Shown here one piece after another: positions 1-11,224 of a stretch of 64,000 nt of DNA. The position numbers were made by a program, and so were the translations under genes. The stretch is from assembly GCA_010279815.1 (NCBI GenBank), contig QEOQ01000238.1:479062-543061 (forward strand). The letters are read 5' to 3'. The number at the start of each line of letters is the position of its first letter. Position 1 is the first letter of the stretch. The notes beneath the pieces are model-generated. The model searched no databases. It had not been told where the DNA came from and saw nothing but the letters and a program-made list of their open reading frames with translations. This DNA comes from Brachionus plicatilis (lineage: Eukaryota > Rotifera > Eurotatoria > Ploima > Brachionidae).

Positions 1-292
1 AAAGTAGAAAAATAAAATTCTTTCAGTTTTAATGAATGGATTTAAAAGTTATACATTTGAATTTGTGAATTTACTAAACCTGAATTATTTAAATTATTGA
101 TTGTTTTTGTTAAATAATTAGAGATCAATCATTTCGATATTAATTTGATAATGAACCATTATTAGACATAATATATCTAGTAATGTTTAGTATTTATTTC
201 TTAAAAATTATTAAAATCATTAGAGTAATTAAGTTCTAAAATTTTAAATGGTTGTTTTGATCTTAAAATTTGAACTGAAACTTCGATTTGCC
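1..292 (-). repeat. MITE family A, copy 1 (cut by window edge)
   Basis: Non-coding AT-rich repeat whose sequence recurs, in reverse complement, at 2805-3294 and 14015 onward. It ends at 292 in TTTGCC, the reverse complement of the GGCAAA terminus of the intact copy. The other end lies outside the window. No open frame is present. Confidence 0.8.
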
Positions 293-1296
293 GTCAGTGA
301 CTTGACTTTGAACAGACTTTAAAATTACTTTATAATTTGACTTTAGCGCAAGTTTGGTTCATCTATTACTGGAACAATTCTTGTTCTCAGGTTTTGTGAA
401 CTATTATTTCACCCAATCTAAAAATTGTTCACCTTTTTTAAAATTTTTCATCTTTTAAAAAAAAAACTAAAAGCAAATAAAAAAAAATAATAATTCAATT
501 GATAAATAAAAATTAAAAAATAAGATAGATCAGAGTAGATAAAATTTGCGAAATAGATGGTTCTATGTTTTCCAAAGTGAAACACTTGAAGGGTGATAAA
601 TAAATTTTATTTTTCTCTAATAATTATTATTTGTTTTTAAAGGCAAAGATTTAAGTAGAGAGCTCATTTGGGTATTATGGATTACTGAAAAGGTAATACA
701 GCTCAACTAGATCAGAGCTAATGCTATTTCTAAAATTCAAAATAAATTTCAAAATTTTTCTGGTAAGAAATAATAAAAATGTATTTTCTTAGCATTTTTA
801 TGCCCTATAAATAGTTATTATATTAACTCAAATATACCATTAAATGCTTTTACCGATCTCGTGTCAAAAATGACACGTCGGTATTCTACGAAAATTTTGA
901 AAATTTTGGTAATTTCAGTGTTAAGTAGGTTTAATTTTGATCAGCCTAAAAATGTGGCTTTTGATTTTTTTCTTTTTGAGACAGTCTTTTTGACTTTTTT
1001 ACCAAAGGTTACCATAATATTTTAATAAAACGAAAAAAAAATAACTAAATTTTATTTTTAAAATTTTTAAAAATTTTTAACTTGTCTCACAAGGAATAAA
1101 AATGTTCTCAAAGCAAATATAAAATTTAAAATTGATTAAATGTAAATAGATTTTGTTTTTCGTCAATAAAAAACTTGAATTTTTAATGAGGAAAAAAAAA
1201 CACTTTTTTATTTTTTTAACTTTGAAGCTTTTTCAAAATAAAAATCAATTCAAAATAAAATAAAATTTTTATTTTTGCACTTGTCACTAAATAAAA
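293..1296. other. Gene-free upstream region of the sulfotransferase gene
   Basis: About 1 kb of AT-rich sequence with long A/T runs and no coding frame. It must contain the promoter and 5' UTR of the gene starting at 1297, but I see no unambiguous TATA box or initiator. A short higher-GC patch near 856-880 contains GTGTCAAAAATGACAC, a hairpin-like inverted repeat. Confidence 0.5.
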
Positions 1297-2232
1297 ATGG
1301 TCTTAAAGAACAAAAGAAAAAAAATTTTTTCTCTGTTTTTAATAACAATCATAATTTTTTTAAACAAAAGCTTAGTTTTAAAAAAAAAAAAATCCGACAT
1401 TGAGTCCCTTCGATCGTCGCCAATAATAGTGATAGGCGGCTTCGGCCGATCAGGCACAACCCTGGTGCGCACAATGCTAGACACCCATCCGAGCATCCAA
1501 TGCGGCCCAGAGACCAAAATAATTCCAAGATTTTCCGCTTTTATGAAAACATATCAAGGAAAGTTGCTAGATGATTTAAGGGAAGCAGGAATTGACAAGC
1601 CATTGATCAATGAAGCAGCTGTCAAATTTATTCATCACATTTTGAGGAATCGCGCCTTGCGCACTTCCAAGCGACTTTGTCTTAAGGACCCTGATATTTT
1701 GAATCACATGCAGTTTTTGCGAGAGTTGTTTCCAAAAGCCAAATTTGTCCATGTTGTTCGAGATGGCAGAGCTGCGGCCTTTTCATTCATGAAAAAAATG
1801 GGCGAAAAAATGGACTTTATTAGGTACAGATATTATTTGAGCTTGTGGAACAAATACAACCAGCTTATTGTCGTCAACTGCCAGGGTTCGGACATGTGCT
1901 TTCGAGTCAAGTATGAAGAATTGATTGAACAGCCTGAAAGGGTGCTCAGAAATTTGCTGAATTTTTTGCAAGAAGACTGGAGCGAAAAGGTGCTCGAGCA
2001 CGAAAAGCATTTGGGTTCAGTCAGGATATCCAGGCTAGAGTGGTCATCGGATCAAATAAAAAAATCTATCTATAAAAATTCCACTAGTCATGATTTTGAG
2101 AAGATGATCGCAAATTATGACCCGATTGACATCGCTATGATCGCTCCAATGCTCAAAACTCTCGGCTACAATGTGTCCTATTCAAAAGCCAATTTACGTA
2201 AGAAAAAAATTTTGGGCAGGAGATTTTTTTAG
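1297..2232 (+). CDS. Protein-tyrosine sulfotransferase (TPST-like), single exon
   Basis: 311-residue type II Golgi enzyme predicted to move sulfate from PAPS to tyrosines of secreted and membrane proteins. A basic N-terminus (residues 4-9) is followed by a hydrophobic signal anchor (about 10-28). The catalytic domain starts near 42. Visible motifs are the 5' phosphosulfate-binding loop GRSGTTL (50-56), the catalytic-type Glu72 in CGPETKIIPR, Lys130 in CLKDP, the 3' phosphate loop VRDGR (154-158), and a serine in WSSDQIKK that matches the conserved STDQ region of TPSTs. Length is a little shorter than vertebrate TPSTs (about 370), mainly at the stem and C-terminus. ATG 1297 is supported by an in-frame TAA at 1288, an A at -3 and a G at +4. 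The frame is open throughout with no intron. One oddity is Lys74, where human TPST2 has the substrate-contacting Arg101. The family call is firm; whether it is the only TPST gene cannot be seen. Confidence 0.93.
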   Translation: MVLKNKRKKIFSLFLITIIIFLNKSLVLKKKKSDIESLRSSPIIVIGGFGRSGTTLVRTMLDTHPSIQCGPETKIIPRFSAFMKTYQGKLLDDLREAGIDKPLINEAAVKFIHHILRNRALRTSKRLCLKDPDILNHMQFLRELFPKAKFVHVVRDGRAAAFSFMKKMGEKMDFIRYRYYLSLWNKYNQLIVVNCQGSDMCFRVKYEELIEQPERVLRNLLNFLQEDWSEKVLEHEKHLGSVRISRLEWSSDQIKKSIYKNSTSHDFEKMIANYDPIDIAMIAPMLKTLGYNVSYSKANLRKKKILGRRFF

Positions 2233-2327
2233 TTAATTTTGTTTAATCAAATATTTTTTTTGCTAAAGAGGAAAAAAAAATGATGGTGTGTAAAAAAATG
2301 TAGATAAAAAAATTGGTAAGCTTTGGC

Positions 2328-2333
2328 AATAAA
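2328..2333 (+). promoter_or_regulatory. Candidate polyadenylation signal AATAAA
   Basis: A canonical AATAAA lies 96 bp after the sulfotransferase stop codon, within TTTGGCAATAAAAGATGG, in a locally less A/T-homopolymeric stretch. In such an AT-rich genome the hexamer is common by chance, so this is only the most plausibly placed one. Confidence 0.45.
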
Positions 2334-2804
2334 AGATGGTTGATTAATTTTTTATTTGTTTTTTTGGCTTTCATATTTTTTTTATATTTCTTAATAGTTA
2401 GATTATTAGTTTTATGACGCTATGTTAATAATAGGTTATCTAGTAGAAAATTTCAAAGAGTAAAAATAAATAAGTTTTTCTTATCCGCCTAAAATTAGAT
2501 GATGTATCATTTCGCCGAAAAAACAATTCACGGAAATTATAAAATCATAATTTTTAAAAAAATTATGAAACTATATTGATTTATAAGGTTTTTTAATATT
2601 TTCTGCAACAAGCTAAAGATCCTTCAGATAATTGCTGAAATAATTTATAGAAAAAAAACAACTTCTCAATTTTAATTGATTTTTTTTGAGAATTAAATAT
2701 ATTTTTTCATTTTTTTACTATGAAAACTATAAAAGATTGTTATGCTTTTAAAAAAAATATTTATGAAAAATAGAAATAAATAAATTTTAAAAATATGATT
2801 TAAA

Positions 2805-3294
2805 GGCAAATTGAAGTTTAGGATCAAATTTTAAGATCAAAACGATCATTTAAAATTTTAAAACTTAATTAATCTAATAATTTTGATAATTTTGAAAAAA
2901 TAAATACTAAACATTACTAAACATGTTTTGTCTAATAATGGTTCATTATCAAATTAATATCAAAATGATTTATTTAACAAAAACAATCAATAACTTAAAT
3001 AATTCAGTTTAAATAAATTCAAAAATTCAAATTTATAACTTTAATATTCATTTCATCAAACTAAAAAAAATTTATTATTCCACTTAAATAAATTTTTAAA
3101 TTTTCAAACAGAAAATTTTTTATCTCTAAAAGTAAGTTTTCATTAAAATCAATTAAAATATTTAAACCTAACTATTAAAGTTCAATAAAAAAAGAATATT
3201 TTAAATTTTAAATATTTAAAGTGTAAAGAAATAATTATTTTTTCTCTATTATTAAATAAATATTACAATTTATATTTTGATCTTTTAATTTGCC
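2805..3294 (+). repeat. MITE family A, copy 2, full length, 8-bp target duplication
   Basis: 490-bp non-coding element beginning GGCAAATTGAAGTTT and ending in TTTTAATTTGCC, so the ends are imperfect inverted repeats. It is flanked by a perfect 8-bp direct repeat GATTTAAA at 2797-2804 and 3295-3302. An 8-bp duplication is typical of hAT-type transposition, so this is probably a non-autonomous hAT-like MITE. This copy sets the element boundaries used for the other copies. Confidence 0.85.
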
Positions 3295-3302
3295 GATTTA
3301 AA

Positions 3303-3689
3303 ACTATATTTCATAAAAAATTTTTATAAAAATTTTTTAATTAATTTTCAAATAAAATTCAGATTTAAATTCAATAATTTAGAAGGTTTTTACATAATGG
3401 ATCTTAAATAAAACTGGACTTCCATCTACTCTCATTAATATTCTCTTCTTAATTGATATCAGATAATTGTTTTTCACAGATTGTACCCATTATCTGAGCT
3501 TTAATTTTTATTCATAAATTTTATGCTAATTAAAAAAATTATTAGAATATTTTGTTCAAAAGAAGCTTTTTATTTTAATGAATAATTTCCTCATGAATTA
3601 TTTCCTTTTATAATGTGTTTCTAAAATTGCTTTTCATTTTATAATCTTGGTTACCTATTAAACAATTATTCTCTTCAGAATTTTTTCAG
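3303..3689. other. AT-rich spacer, nothing recognised
   Basis: No coding frame or repeat that I can match elsewhere in the window. Confidence 0.4.
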
Positions 3690-4290
3690 TCATGGACAAA
3701 ATTCGATATATACCAATTATTCGATTATTCGATTATTCGATTATTCAACTCTAGGATTATCCGATTATTCGACTGTTCGACTATTAAATGATTGTTAAAT
3801 TTTCAAATAATTTCCGGTAGAATTTTAGTTAAAGAAAATTAACCCTTAAAAAAAATTAACCATAGTTTGACTAAGCGAAAGACGACGCTAGGCATCTTGA
3901 GCTTTGTTAAATTATTTGTCAATTTTTGTCAAAATAGTTTAATTTTGTTTAAACAAACTGGAGATTGAATGGGGTCTGGGGCGCAGCCTCGGTTTAGGGA
4001 ATCCGGTTAATTAGACGCAAAGAGAGATTTTAATAAATATATTCTGAGTAATTTCCATGAAAAGCTGAATATTCGAATATTCGAATAATCGAATAATCGA
4101 ATAATCGAATAGTCCTAGAGTTGAATAATCGAATAATCGAATAATCCTAGGGTTGAATAATCGAATAATCGAATAGTCCTAGAGTTGAATAATCGAATAA
4201 TCGAATAATCCTAGAGTTGAAAAATTAATTGAAATTAATAATTTTTGAATTGATGAATAATTGTATTTAATAAAATATTGTCCATACCTT
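3690..4290. repeat. Fold-back element with 32-bp minisatellite arm
   Basis: The left arm (3715-3785) carries TTCGATTATTCGATTATTCG and AACTCTAGGATTAT. The right arm (4072-4219) carries the reverse complement as about four tandem copies of a 32-bp unit built from GAATAATCGAATAATCGAAT plus an AGTCCTAGAGTT-type tail. Matching short outer ends, ATGGACAAAATT on the left and ATTGTCCATAC on the right, suggest the boundaries of a transposon-like unit. The loop has a GC-richer patch near 3960-4020. Confidence 0.65.
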
Positions 4291-4716
4291 AATTTTTTGC
4301 ACTCTAAATCTTACAAATAAATTAAGAAAATGTTTTATTCAATATTTAGTTCATTTAAAAGTTAAAAAAATAATTTTCAGTTAAAATTTAAAAAAACGCA
4401 TTATTTCAGAAATATTTTTTCTTAACACTACAAGTACCAGAAATTTCATTTTGATATCTTTTTTATTATTTCAAATTTAATTAATTTTATTGGTTTGGCA
4501 TATTTTTTAAATCTAAAAATTCATTTTATATCAGAAAAACTAATAAAAATTTCAGATGTCATATTGACATCGTTCGTGTTTCTTGATAAAAGTGTTGAAA
4601 TCCAAACAAAGAAACAAAATTAAATTTTTATTTATTAAACTTTGGCTATCAATTAAAATACTGACAAAAAATATTATTTTTATGACTAAATTTCAAAAAC
4701 TAATTAAATCATTTTA

Positions 4717-4944
4717 ATGACTATACAATTAAAAATTGTCAAAAGAATTGTAAAGGAGCATTACCTCGGTTCATTTAATCAAATTAATAAACAAATTAGT
4801 AAACTTCGTAATTTTCTAGCTGAGTTCCGGAAAAAAAGATTTGGAACCTCAAAAATAAACATTCTTCAAATCCAACAGTGGTGCTTAGAAAGGGATATCA
4901 TGCTTGAAAAAATTGAACTAGATAAAGTGTTTTGTCAAATTTGA
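4717..4944 (+). CDS. Short open frame, 75 codons, unassigned
   Basis: Begins at an ATG and encodes a basic, Ile/Lys/Leu-rich peptide with no domain I recognise. Composition is slightly less repetitive than the surrounding AT-rich DNA, and it lies between transposon remnants. It could be a decayed transposon fragment, an isolated exon or chance. Confidence 0.15.
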   Translation: MTIQLKIVKRIVKEHYLGSFNQINKQISKLRNFLAEFRKKRFGTSKINILQIQQWCLERDIMLEKIELDKVFCQI

Positions 4945-5462
4945 TTATTGTGTTGACGATAATTATAATAATAACAATAATAATAGTTAATGTTCTTCGG
5001 TCAATTTAGTTTTACTAAATTAGCAAAGCTGAACGACTAACGTAGTCCCGCTTTAGTAGACTTTTAATTCTTTTAGTTTATTTCTACCGACGTATTTGAT
5101 TTGGTTGATCTTCTTTATTGTTAATGTTACACAATAATATCCCTCTTTTTCACAAAATTGATAATTATGCTTCTTTATTTTTCTATCTTTTTTTTTTCGC
5201 ATATATTTGTTTAGAAAATCCAATTTTCAGTTTTGAATATTTCAAAAACTTGTTTTTTTGTTTGTTTTTCTTTTTTTTTTTTGCTCCAGTTTTTGTCCCT
5301 TTCATCTCCTTCCAGTCCTTCGGATCTAGTTTTACAGACAAACACTCAATAACAAGAAAAATCTCAAAAAAGGAAACACGATTTTTTTTCTCTTTTTTTT
5401 TTAATATGCTTTTATATTTAAATGTATAGACTATAGACTTTTCATTTTTTTTCTTCTTTTTT

Positions 5463-6084
5463 TCAGTGTCTACCGACATTGTCTAGTCTGTTTTTGAACT
5501 GGTTGATCGAACTTGCTGTTACAACCGATCTAGGTAACGCATTCCATTTATTTACTATTCTGTTAGATAGGAAGTTTCGTCTTACTTCACATTTTGTTAG
5601 CTGCGAGCGAATTCGATGCTTAACTCGCCTAACACTTCCACTTGGACCATCACTATTCACTGAAGTACTTAACTCTGCATCATAATACCACTTTGAATTT
5701 TACAAAATTGTATCAGATTCCACGCTGTCGCCTTTCTTTTAGAGTTTATAATCCCAAATTAGCTAGCCTTGACTCATAATTCAAATTTCTTATTTGTCGA
5801 ACTAATTTCGTTGCTCGTCTTTGAACTTTTTCTAGTTTAAATATGTCCTTTTTCAAGTAAGGGTTCCAGGAAGTCACACAGTATTCTAGATGCGGTCTAA
5901 CATATGTTTTGTAAAGTTGCAAGAATGATTGGGCATCCCAATACACAAATGCTTTCTTGAGCATTCCAAGCATGTGTTTGGTTTTATTAACGAAGCTATC
6001 ATTCCATTTGAGTTTGTTGTTCACCATTACACCAAGGTCGCGTTCAGTTGTAGTCTCAGCTAATTCAACTCTTATATCATTCAA
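5463..6084 (-). pseudogene. LINE reverse-transcriptase C-terminus (CR1/jockey type), frameshifted
   Basis: Minus-strand frames 6084-5746 and 5660-5463 together match the C-terminal end of a non-LTR retrotransposon ORF2. Recognisable blocks are ERDLGVMVNNKLKW, LYKTYVRPHLEYC, a tryptophan-containing SWNPYLKKDI, VQRRATKLV and then RRNFLSNRIVNKWNALP with a following FKNRLD. The two halves are in different frames, so the copy is dead. The frame breaks off at the left in T-rich plus-strand sequence (5118-5462), the expected A-rich 3' end. Truncation of the 5' portion is typical of such elements. Confidence 0.85.
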
Positions 6085-6375
6085 TCTAATTACAATTTTA
6101 TTTTTTTAGATAGTTTATTGCAACAAGGGGGTCACTTAGTAATATTAAGCTTAGCCTACTTTAATTTAATAATTTAATATTTTATATATACATAATGTTG
6201 TCTTATGCTTTTATTTTTCTTTCTACTAACTCTTTCCGTATGGTAGAGCCTATGGAGTTAAATTTTTTAACTAAATGATTATTAAATTGTGAAATAGGCA
6301 TTTAATTGTATTTTTCTTTTTTTTTTAATTTCTTAATATATTTCATACTTCAATTTGTCCATGGGTCTTAAACTT

Positions 6376-6393
6376 AAATAAATAAATAAATAA
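6376..6393 (+). repeat. (AAAT)n microsatellite
   Basis: About four tandem AAAT units. Tails of this type end other LINE fragments in this window (16199-16212), so this could be the 3' end of an otherwise unrecognised plus-strand non-LTR element. Confidence 0.6.
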
Positions 6394-6781
6394 CCAAGTC
6401 TTGCTTAAATATGCAGCTGAGAATTTAGTTGCTAAGTAAAAAGCACCAAGAAGACTATACTTTAGCTTGAACAGGCAAAGCGTGCTTTTCAAACATCAAA
6501 CATTACATTTTGAATAATAAATTTAACTTCACCACATCCAACTAGCCTTAATATTTTGCAATCAGCCTAAACTCAAAATACCAAATTTAAAAATAAAAAT
6601 AAAATAAAATAAAATACGAATAAAATGACAAATAAAAAAAAATCAAATACTCAATTAAGAAGAATAGAGATTAAACATTTTTTTATAGTCTCTCGTCTCT
6701 TTGTAATTGACTTTGACTTTACAACCTCTTGATGGTCTTTTGACCTTGCTTTATTTTCTGAATCTAAATCGTTTTCATCTC

Positions 6782-9270
6782 CTACTTCGTGCTAGCCTGC
6801 TGTCCCGCGTTATCTACATTTCCAACTATTACTAGCCTTAAAAATTTGATGTTTCTTGTGATCTTCCGATTATAATTTCTAGCAGTAACCATAGTCCCTT
6901 TCACTTGAATTACAAGATACAGCGAGTGCTCAAAAGAAGTTGAAAACTTGTCTTTCTTTTCTTGTCTAAATGCAACCAAATCAGCAAATTTTGGACTAAC
7001 TATCTGACTATTCGTTAACACCACTGAATAAATCTTTCTAAATCTCTCATGATTGAAGTCTACCGCTTTCGCCATGTTTTTGTTCCTATTAGAGACCTTT
7101 TCAATTGATTGTGACAATTTAGTGAAATTTTTCATAATAAACATCAGCTTTTCTGGAGCAAAATTTTTTTAACATCATGGAGAAGAATCATAAGGTCTTG
7201 TAGAAGAGTTTATTTATGATTTTCAAATAATTACTTGCAATTTCAAAACAGTCACAAGCATTCTCAAATTGCGAATGAATCATTATTTTCATTCCATTCA
7301 ATATCAAAACTATCACAAGACTCAGAGCTTGTCCTTTTAGTTTTAATTCTTTTTTATTTTACCCTTTTAACATGGTTTTTTTCAGATTTTTATAAAGTGT
7401 TTTCAGAGTTACTAAACTCAGTCAGTTCCGTTTGTGGTTTAAATTCTGTCTTATTTTGATTTTTTTGATTGTTTAAATAATTTTTTGCGTTTTCAGGAAT
7501 AGTTTTATCATATGGTACATAATCTGCTAAGAGCTCAACTTCACAAAATTCGTTTATTATATTTTTATCTTCTAAAATTGGTTCACAATTTAAATAGTTA
7601 TTATTAAAATAGTAATTAATAGTTACTATATTTAAATAATTAAAATATGGTAACAAGATATCGATTGGAATTTTCGGTTCTCTACAAAACATCACTGAAA
7701 AAGGCGTCTGTTTTGTTGTACTGTGCATTGATGAATTAAATGATTTTGCATAGTCAAAGTTTTAGTCCCAGCATTCTTGATCTTCGTCTACATTACATTT
7801 GGCCATATTTTTACGAGTGTGACCGTTATCTCGCTTTGTCCATCACATTGTGGATTGAAAGGAGTTGTTTTTAAATGTCTGATGTCAAAATGATCTTAGA
7901 CTTAGTCTTACAAATTTAATTGGAACTGTGTTCCTTGATCAGATCATTCCACAAGTGCAGCACCACTTGCATATAGTTTTGTCTCCTACTGTTTCAGTAT
8001 GTATATTTTGATCTGGACAAAATTTTGCTACCTTTGAACAGTGGTCTATTAAAATTTGAAAGTATTTTTTTCCATGTCTAGTAACTATGAATGGACTTGC
8101 AAAGTCAATAGATATTAGCTCGTTTAATATTGAAGGTTTTTAGTAGATAATTTTAGCGTTTTTGTTAGAAAACGTGTTTTTTACCTTTTTGCATTCTTTG
8201 CATTCTCGCACTATTTCCGATTCGCCGATCGTAGGAATGGTCGTTAAAAACAAGACATTTCCATCATCTTTTGTCTTCCAAGATGTCCATTATATTTAGT
8301 TTCATGCAAATGTTTAATTTTTTCGGTTTGTTTTGACAAGACATATTGTTTTATTTGATTATTATTGTTATTATTGGTTGATCTGTTTAGGACATTATTA
8401 ACGAGAAAAACATTAGTAAATTCTTTGTAGAGAAATCTTTGAATGGTGTTTTCTTTTTTTTTAATTCCTGGTTTTTCATTCGAATACTTTAAAATGAGTT
8501 CTATTATCCAAACAATATCAGGATCTCGAATTAGTACCTTAATTAATCAGTTTGATTTCTTTTCATTTTTTCGTTCCTCGTTTACATTTATCTTTGTTAA
8601 GCTTGTTTCAATTGTCTCGTCACCATTTTCATCATTAATTGCTACAAGTGTGTCAAAAAAGTCATCGTTTTGTTTCAAATTTACTTCGCTTTGTTCAGGT
8701 AATCTCGAAAGTAATCTGCCACTACGTTTTGTTTCCTAGGAATATGTATGATTTAGAATTCATAAATGCTTAAACAAAATAACCAGCGCTCTAGTCTTGC
8801 ATGGGTGTTTTTATTCGTTTGAATCCATGTAAATGGCATTCAATTGTCATGACTAGCGCAAACAATTCCTTTTCAAGTGTTGAGTAATTTTTTTAGGCTG
8901 CTGTGTAGTATATTGAGAAGTAAGCAATTGGTCAGGGTTGAAATACTTTACCAGCATTGTAATTCTTAAACATTGATTGATTTTTGTTTTTTCATTAAAC
9001 AACTAGCTCGTTCTGGATTTGGTTTGATTTCGTTGTTTGAAATAACGTTTCCGAGAAGTTGAATTTAGTTTACTACAGGAATGTATTTGTCATAAGATAT
9101 TTTTAAACTCCGTTTGCGAAAAGTTTGGATTATATCAAATACCATCTTTTTGTGATGATTAATTCCGATAAGTTGAGATTTTGGGAATTTAATCAAATCG
9201 TCCAAGTACATTCTCATTAAATTTTGTTTTATGCTTATATGATATGTGTTAAATGCTTTTTTGGAGTTTG
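6782..9270 (-). pseudogene. Decayed Ty3/gypsy pol (RT, RNase H, integrase)
   Basis: Reading the minus strand from about 9270 down, fragments appear in pol order. There is an RT block with MRMYLDDLIKFPK, then HHKKMVF and LLGNVISNNEIKPNP. RNase H blocks contain LEKELFALVM and ARLERWLFCL, followed by PRKQNVVADYF. An integrase zinc-binding-type stretch HETKYNGHLGRQKM is near 8300. The integrase C-terminus has HSTTKQTPFSVMFCREP (about 7728-7680). The tail has QVKGTMVTARN and KITRNIKFLR (6782-7144). Stops and frameshifts break it repeatedly. The KGTMVTARN...ITRN tail resembles that of the intact element at 31951-37336, but the two differ greatly in sequence. No LTRs were identified. Confidence 0.85.
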
Positions 9271-9535
9271 AAAAAACGTTAAATCCTGAAATTCAGAATT
9301 ATATAAATCACTTAAAAAAAGTAAGAATTTTTATAACTATAAAAACACAGCTTAAAATTAAATTAATAAGCAATTTGAACTAAGATAATTAAAATCGTCA
9401 TTGAGAAAGAAGGTGGATGGTCGAGCCATTAGTCTATATTTTATAGGTTTTTTAAAATTATATAAATATAAGCGATTAAATATTTTGTATTAAAAAATCA
9501 GTTAAAAATGTATAAGTTTTTTTAAAAAAATTTTC

Positions 9536-9881
9536 ATTATTTTCCGTATTTTTACACTTTTTAATTAAAATTTACCAAAATTTACCATAATTTACGTAAA
9601 AAATGGTAAAAAAAAAGTAAAACTTACAATTTTTTTTTTTTTTTTTAAATAAAAACCAATAAAAATAACAAAAAAATTTTAAAAAATATCAAAATTTCGG
9701 TTTTTTTTGGACATTTTGATTTTTACTATTTTTTACTATATTTTACGTAAAATATAGGAAATTACGTAAAATACCGTAAATTTACTAAATTTTACTTTGA
9801 TAATTCTACGTAAATTTACGATATTTTACGTAAAATATAGTAAAAAATAGTAAAATACAGATATCGTAGCAGCACTGTAAT
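9536..9881. repeat. TTTACGTAAA-rich element F, copy 1
   Basis: Dense repeats of TTTACGTAAA-like palindromic words, ending in CAGCACTGTAA at 9881. The same word set and a CAGTG-type terminus recur at 53327 and at 57930 inside slit introns. CAGTG ends are common in hAT elements, but no target duplication could be defined. Confidence 0.55.
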
Positions 9882-9910
9882 AGAGAAAAAATAAATTTTT
9901 TCAAAAGTAA

Positions 9911-10156
9911 TTACAATTTTAAACCAAATATAAAATATAAAGCTCTATAAAAGAGAGCAGTTTGGTCGCAGTTAAAAATGTCATCAATCGCATAATCTTT
10001 GATTAGGTCTGGAAGAACGCTATTAATCCAGTTTTGAACGCTCGTTTGATCTACAAGTCCAGCTTCATCATTGACAGTTTTCGTTGTAATACCATTCCTC
10101 TGTTTGAAATTAGAAAGCCATCCGTTACTTGTCTTGAAGTCACGATGATCTAACAT
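9911..10156 (-). pseudogene. pogo/Tigger-like transposase fragment
   Basis: An 81-codon minus-strand frame spans the end of a CENP-B-type DNA-binding domain (FKTSNGWLSNFKQRNGI), a variable linker, and the start of the DDE domain with DDIFNCDQTALFYRAL, in which the D of NCDQT is the expected first catalytic Asp. Family members normally have DETGL here, so the copy is diverged. The frame stops after the first catalytic block. The rest of the transposase is missing. Confidence 0.8.
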
Positions 10157-10294
10157 TTTAGATAAATAATAATTTTTTTTCTTGGATTTAATTATTTTAT
10201 TTAAGTGACCTCAGCGAAGCTGTTTTGGTCAAGTTTTGAAAAATTGAATAAAAAATAAAAACTGTCAATAGTTCTAAATAAAAAAGAAGACAAA

Positions 10295-10358
10295 TATTAG
10301 GTTTGTAAAAATCTTTATCCTTAGAAATTATATTTAGAAATTTTTTACAAACCTAATA
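10295..10358. repeat. Short inverted repeat
   Basis: TATTAGGTTTGTAAAAATCT is mirrored by a near-complementary copy ending in ACAAACCTAATAA, giving a hairpin with arms of about 25 bp. It is probably a terminal or internal part of a small fold-back element. Confidence 0.55.
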
Positions 10359-10429
10359 AACAATAATTAGTAATAATTAAGTATTTATTTATAAATATAG
10401 TATAAAAATCTAATTTATTCTTTGTGTTT

Positions 10430-10907
10430 TTTTTGACATGTGCAATTTAACACCCTTTTCATTTTTCATAAATTCACCACAAATGCTACATTCTACCGAT
10501 TTTGACTGTTTGCTTAATGCTTTTTTTGCAGTTAATTTAGCTGCATCGGACGATTCTACTGTGACCAAAGCAATTTCTTTGTAAAAACTGCCTTTCTTTT
10601 ACGGTTTTTAAATCTTAATATATATTTCAAAAACTTATAGTTTATTATGGTTGCAATTTTTTTTTGTTTTTTTTTTGTTATTTCATTCAATATTAACATA
10701 ATTTTAAAATTTTGAAGTTTCTAGAATGAAAAAAATTTTTGATTTCAACAAAAAAAATTTCATGTGATCAAAAAAAATTTTGGTGATCAATTTTTGATCA
10801 CAAAGAGTAGACTTAATATCTTGGTGATCAAAATGATCACATTCTGGAAATGATACCTATGATCACATTTTTTGGTGAACACTTGATCACATTCTGGACA
10901 TGACCCA
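10430..10907 (-). mobile_element. Element E: half of a zinc-finger-carrying fold-back transposon
   Basis: The right end (about 10745-10907), read on the minus strand, starts GGGTCATGTCCAGAATGTGA and is clearly related to the arms of element D in slit intron 2. Inside, a minus-strand frame (10586-10430) encodes KKALSKQSKSVECSICGEFM, then KGVKLHMSKK, a C2H2 zinc finger like that of D. One extra A in the final A-run shifts the frame just before the last expected His. No matching left arm was found, so the element is incomplete. Confidence 0.65.
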
Positions 10908-11224
10908 AATTTTTAATGATCGTTTGGTCTTAAAATTTTATTTGAAACTACAACTTACCAGAATCTAATCTCTTTTTTTTGTGTCTATTATGCTTAATTC
11001 ATTCAAATAAATAAATAAATAATTTGTCACCAAAAGTGCGCATACCAGAAGTTTAGCTTAATACGGCTTGAATCGGATTTTTTTATTCTTGTAATTAAAA
11101 TTTAATTTAATTTTTTTTTTCATAAATTATGAAATTTTTTAAAATAATTTTTTATAATAACTTTTTATATTACCAGAATTTTGGATTTTTCGGCCTTTTT
11201 TGCTTTTACGAGAATTTATGCGAA

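Noticed and set aside
5118..5479. Open frames on both strands in T-rich DNA
   Set aside because: Peptides are Phe- or Lys-rich homopolymer translations next to the LINE 3' end.
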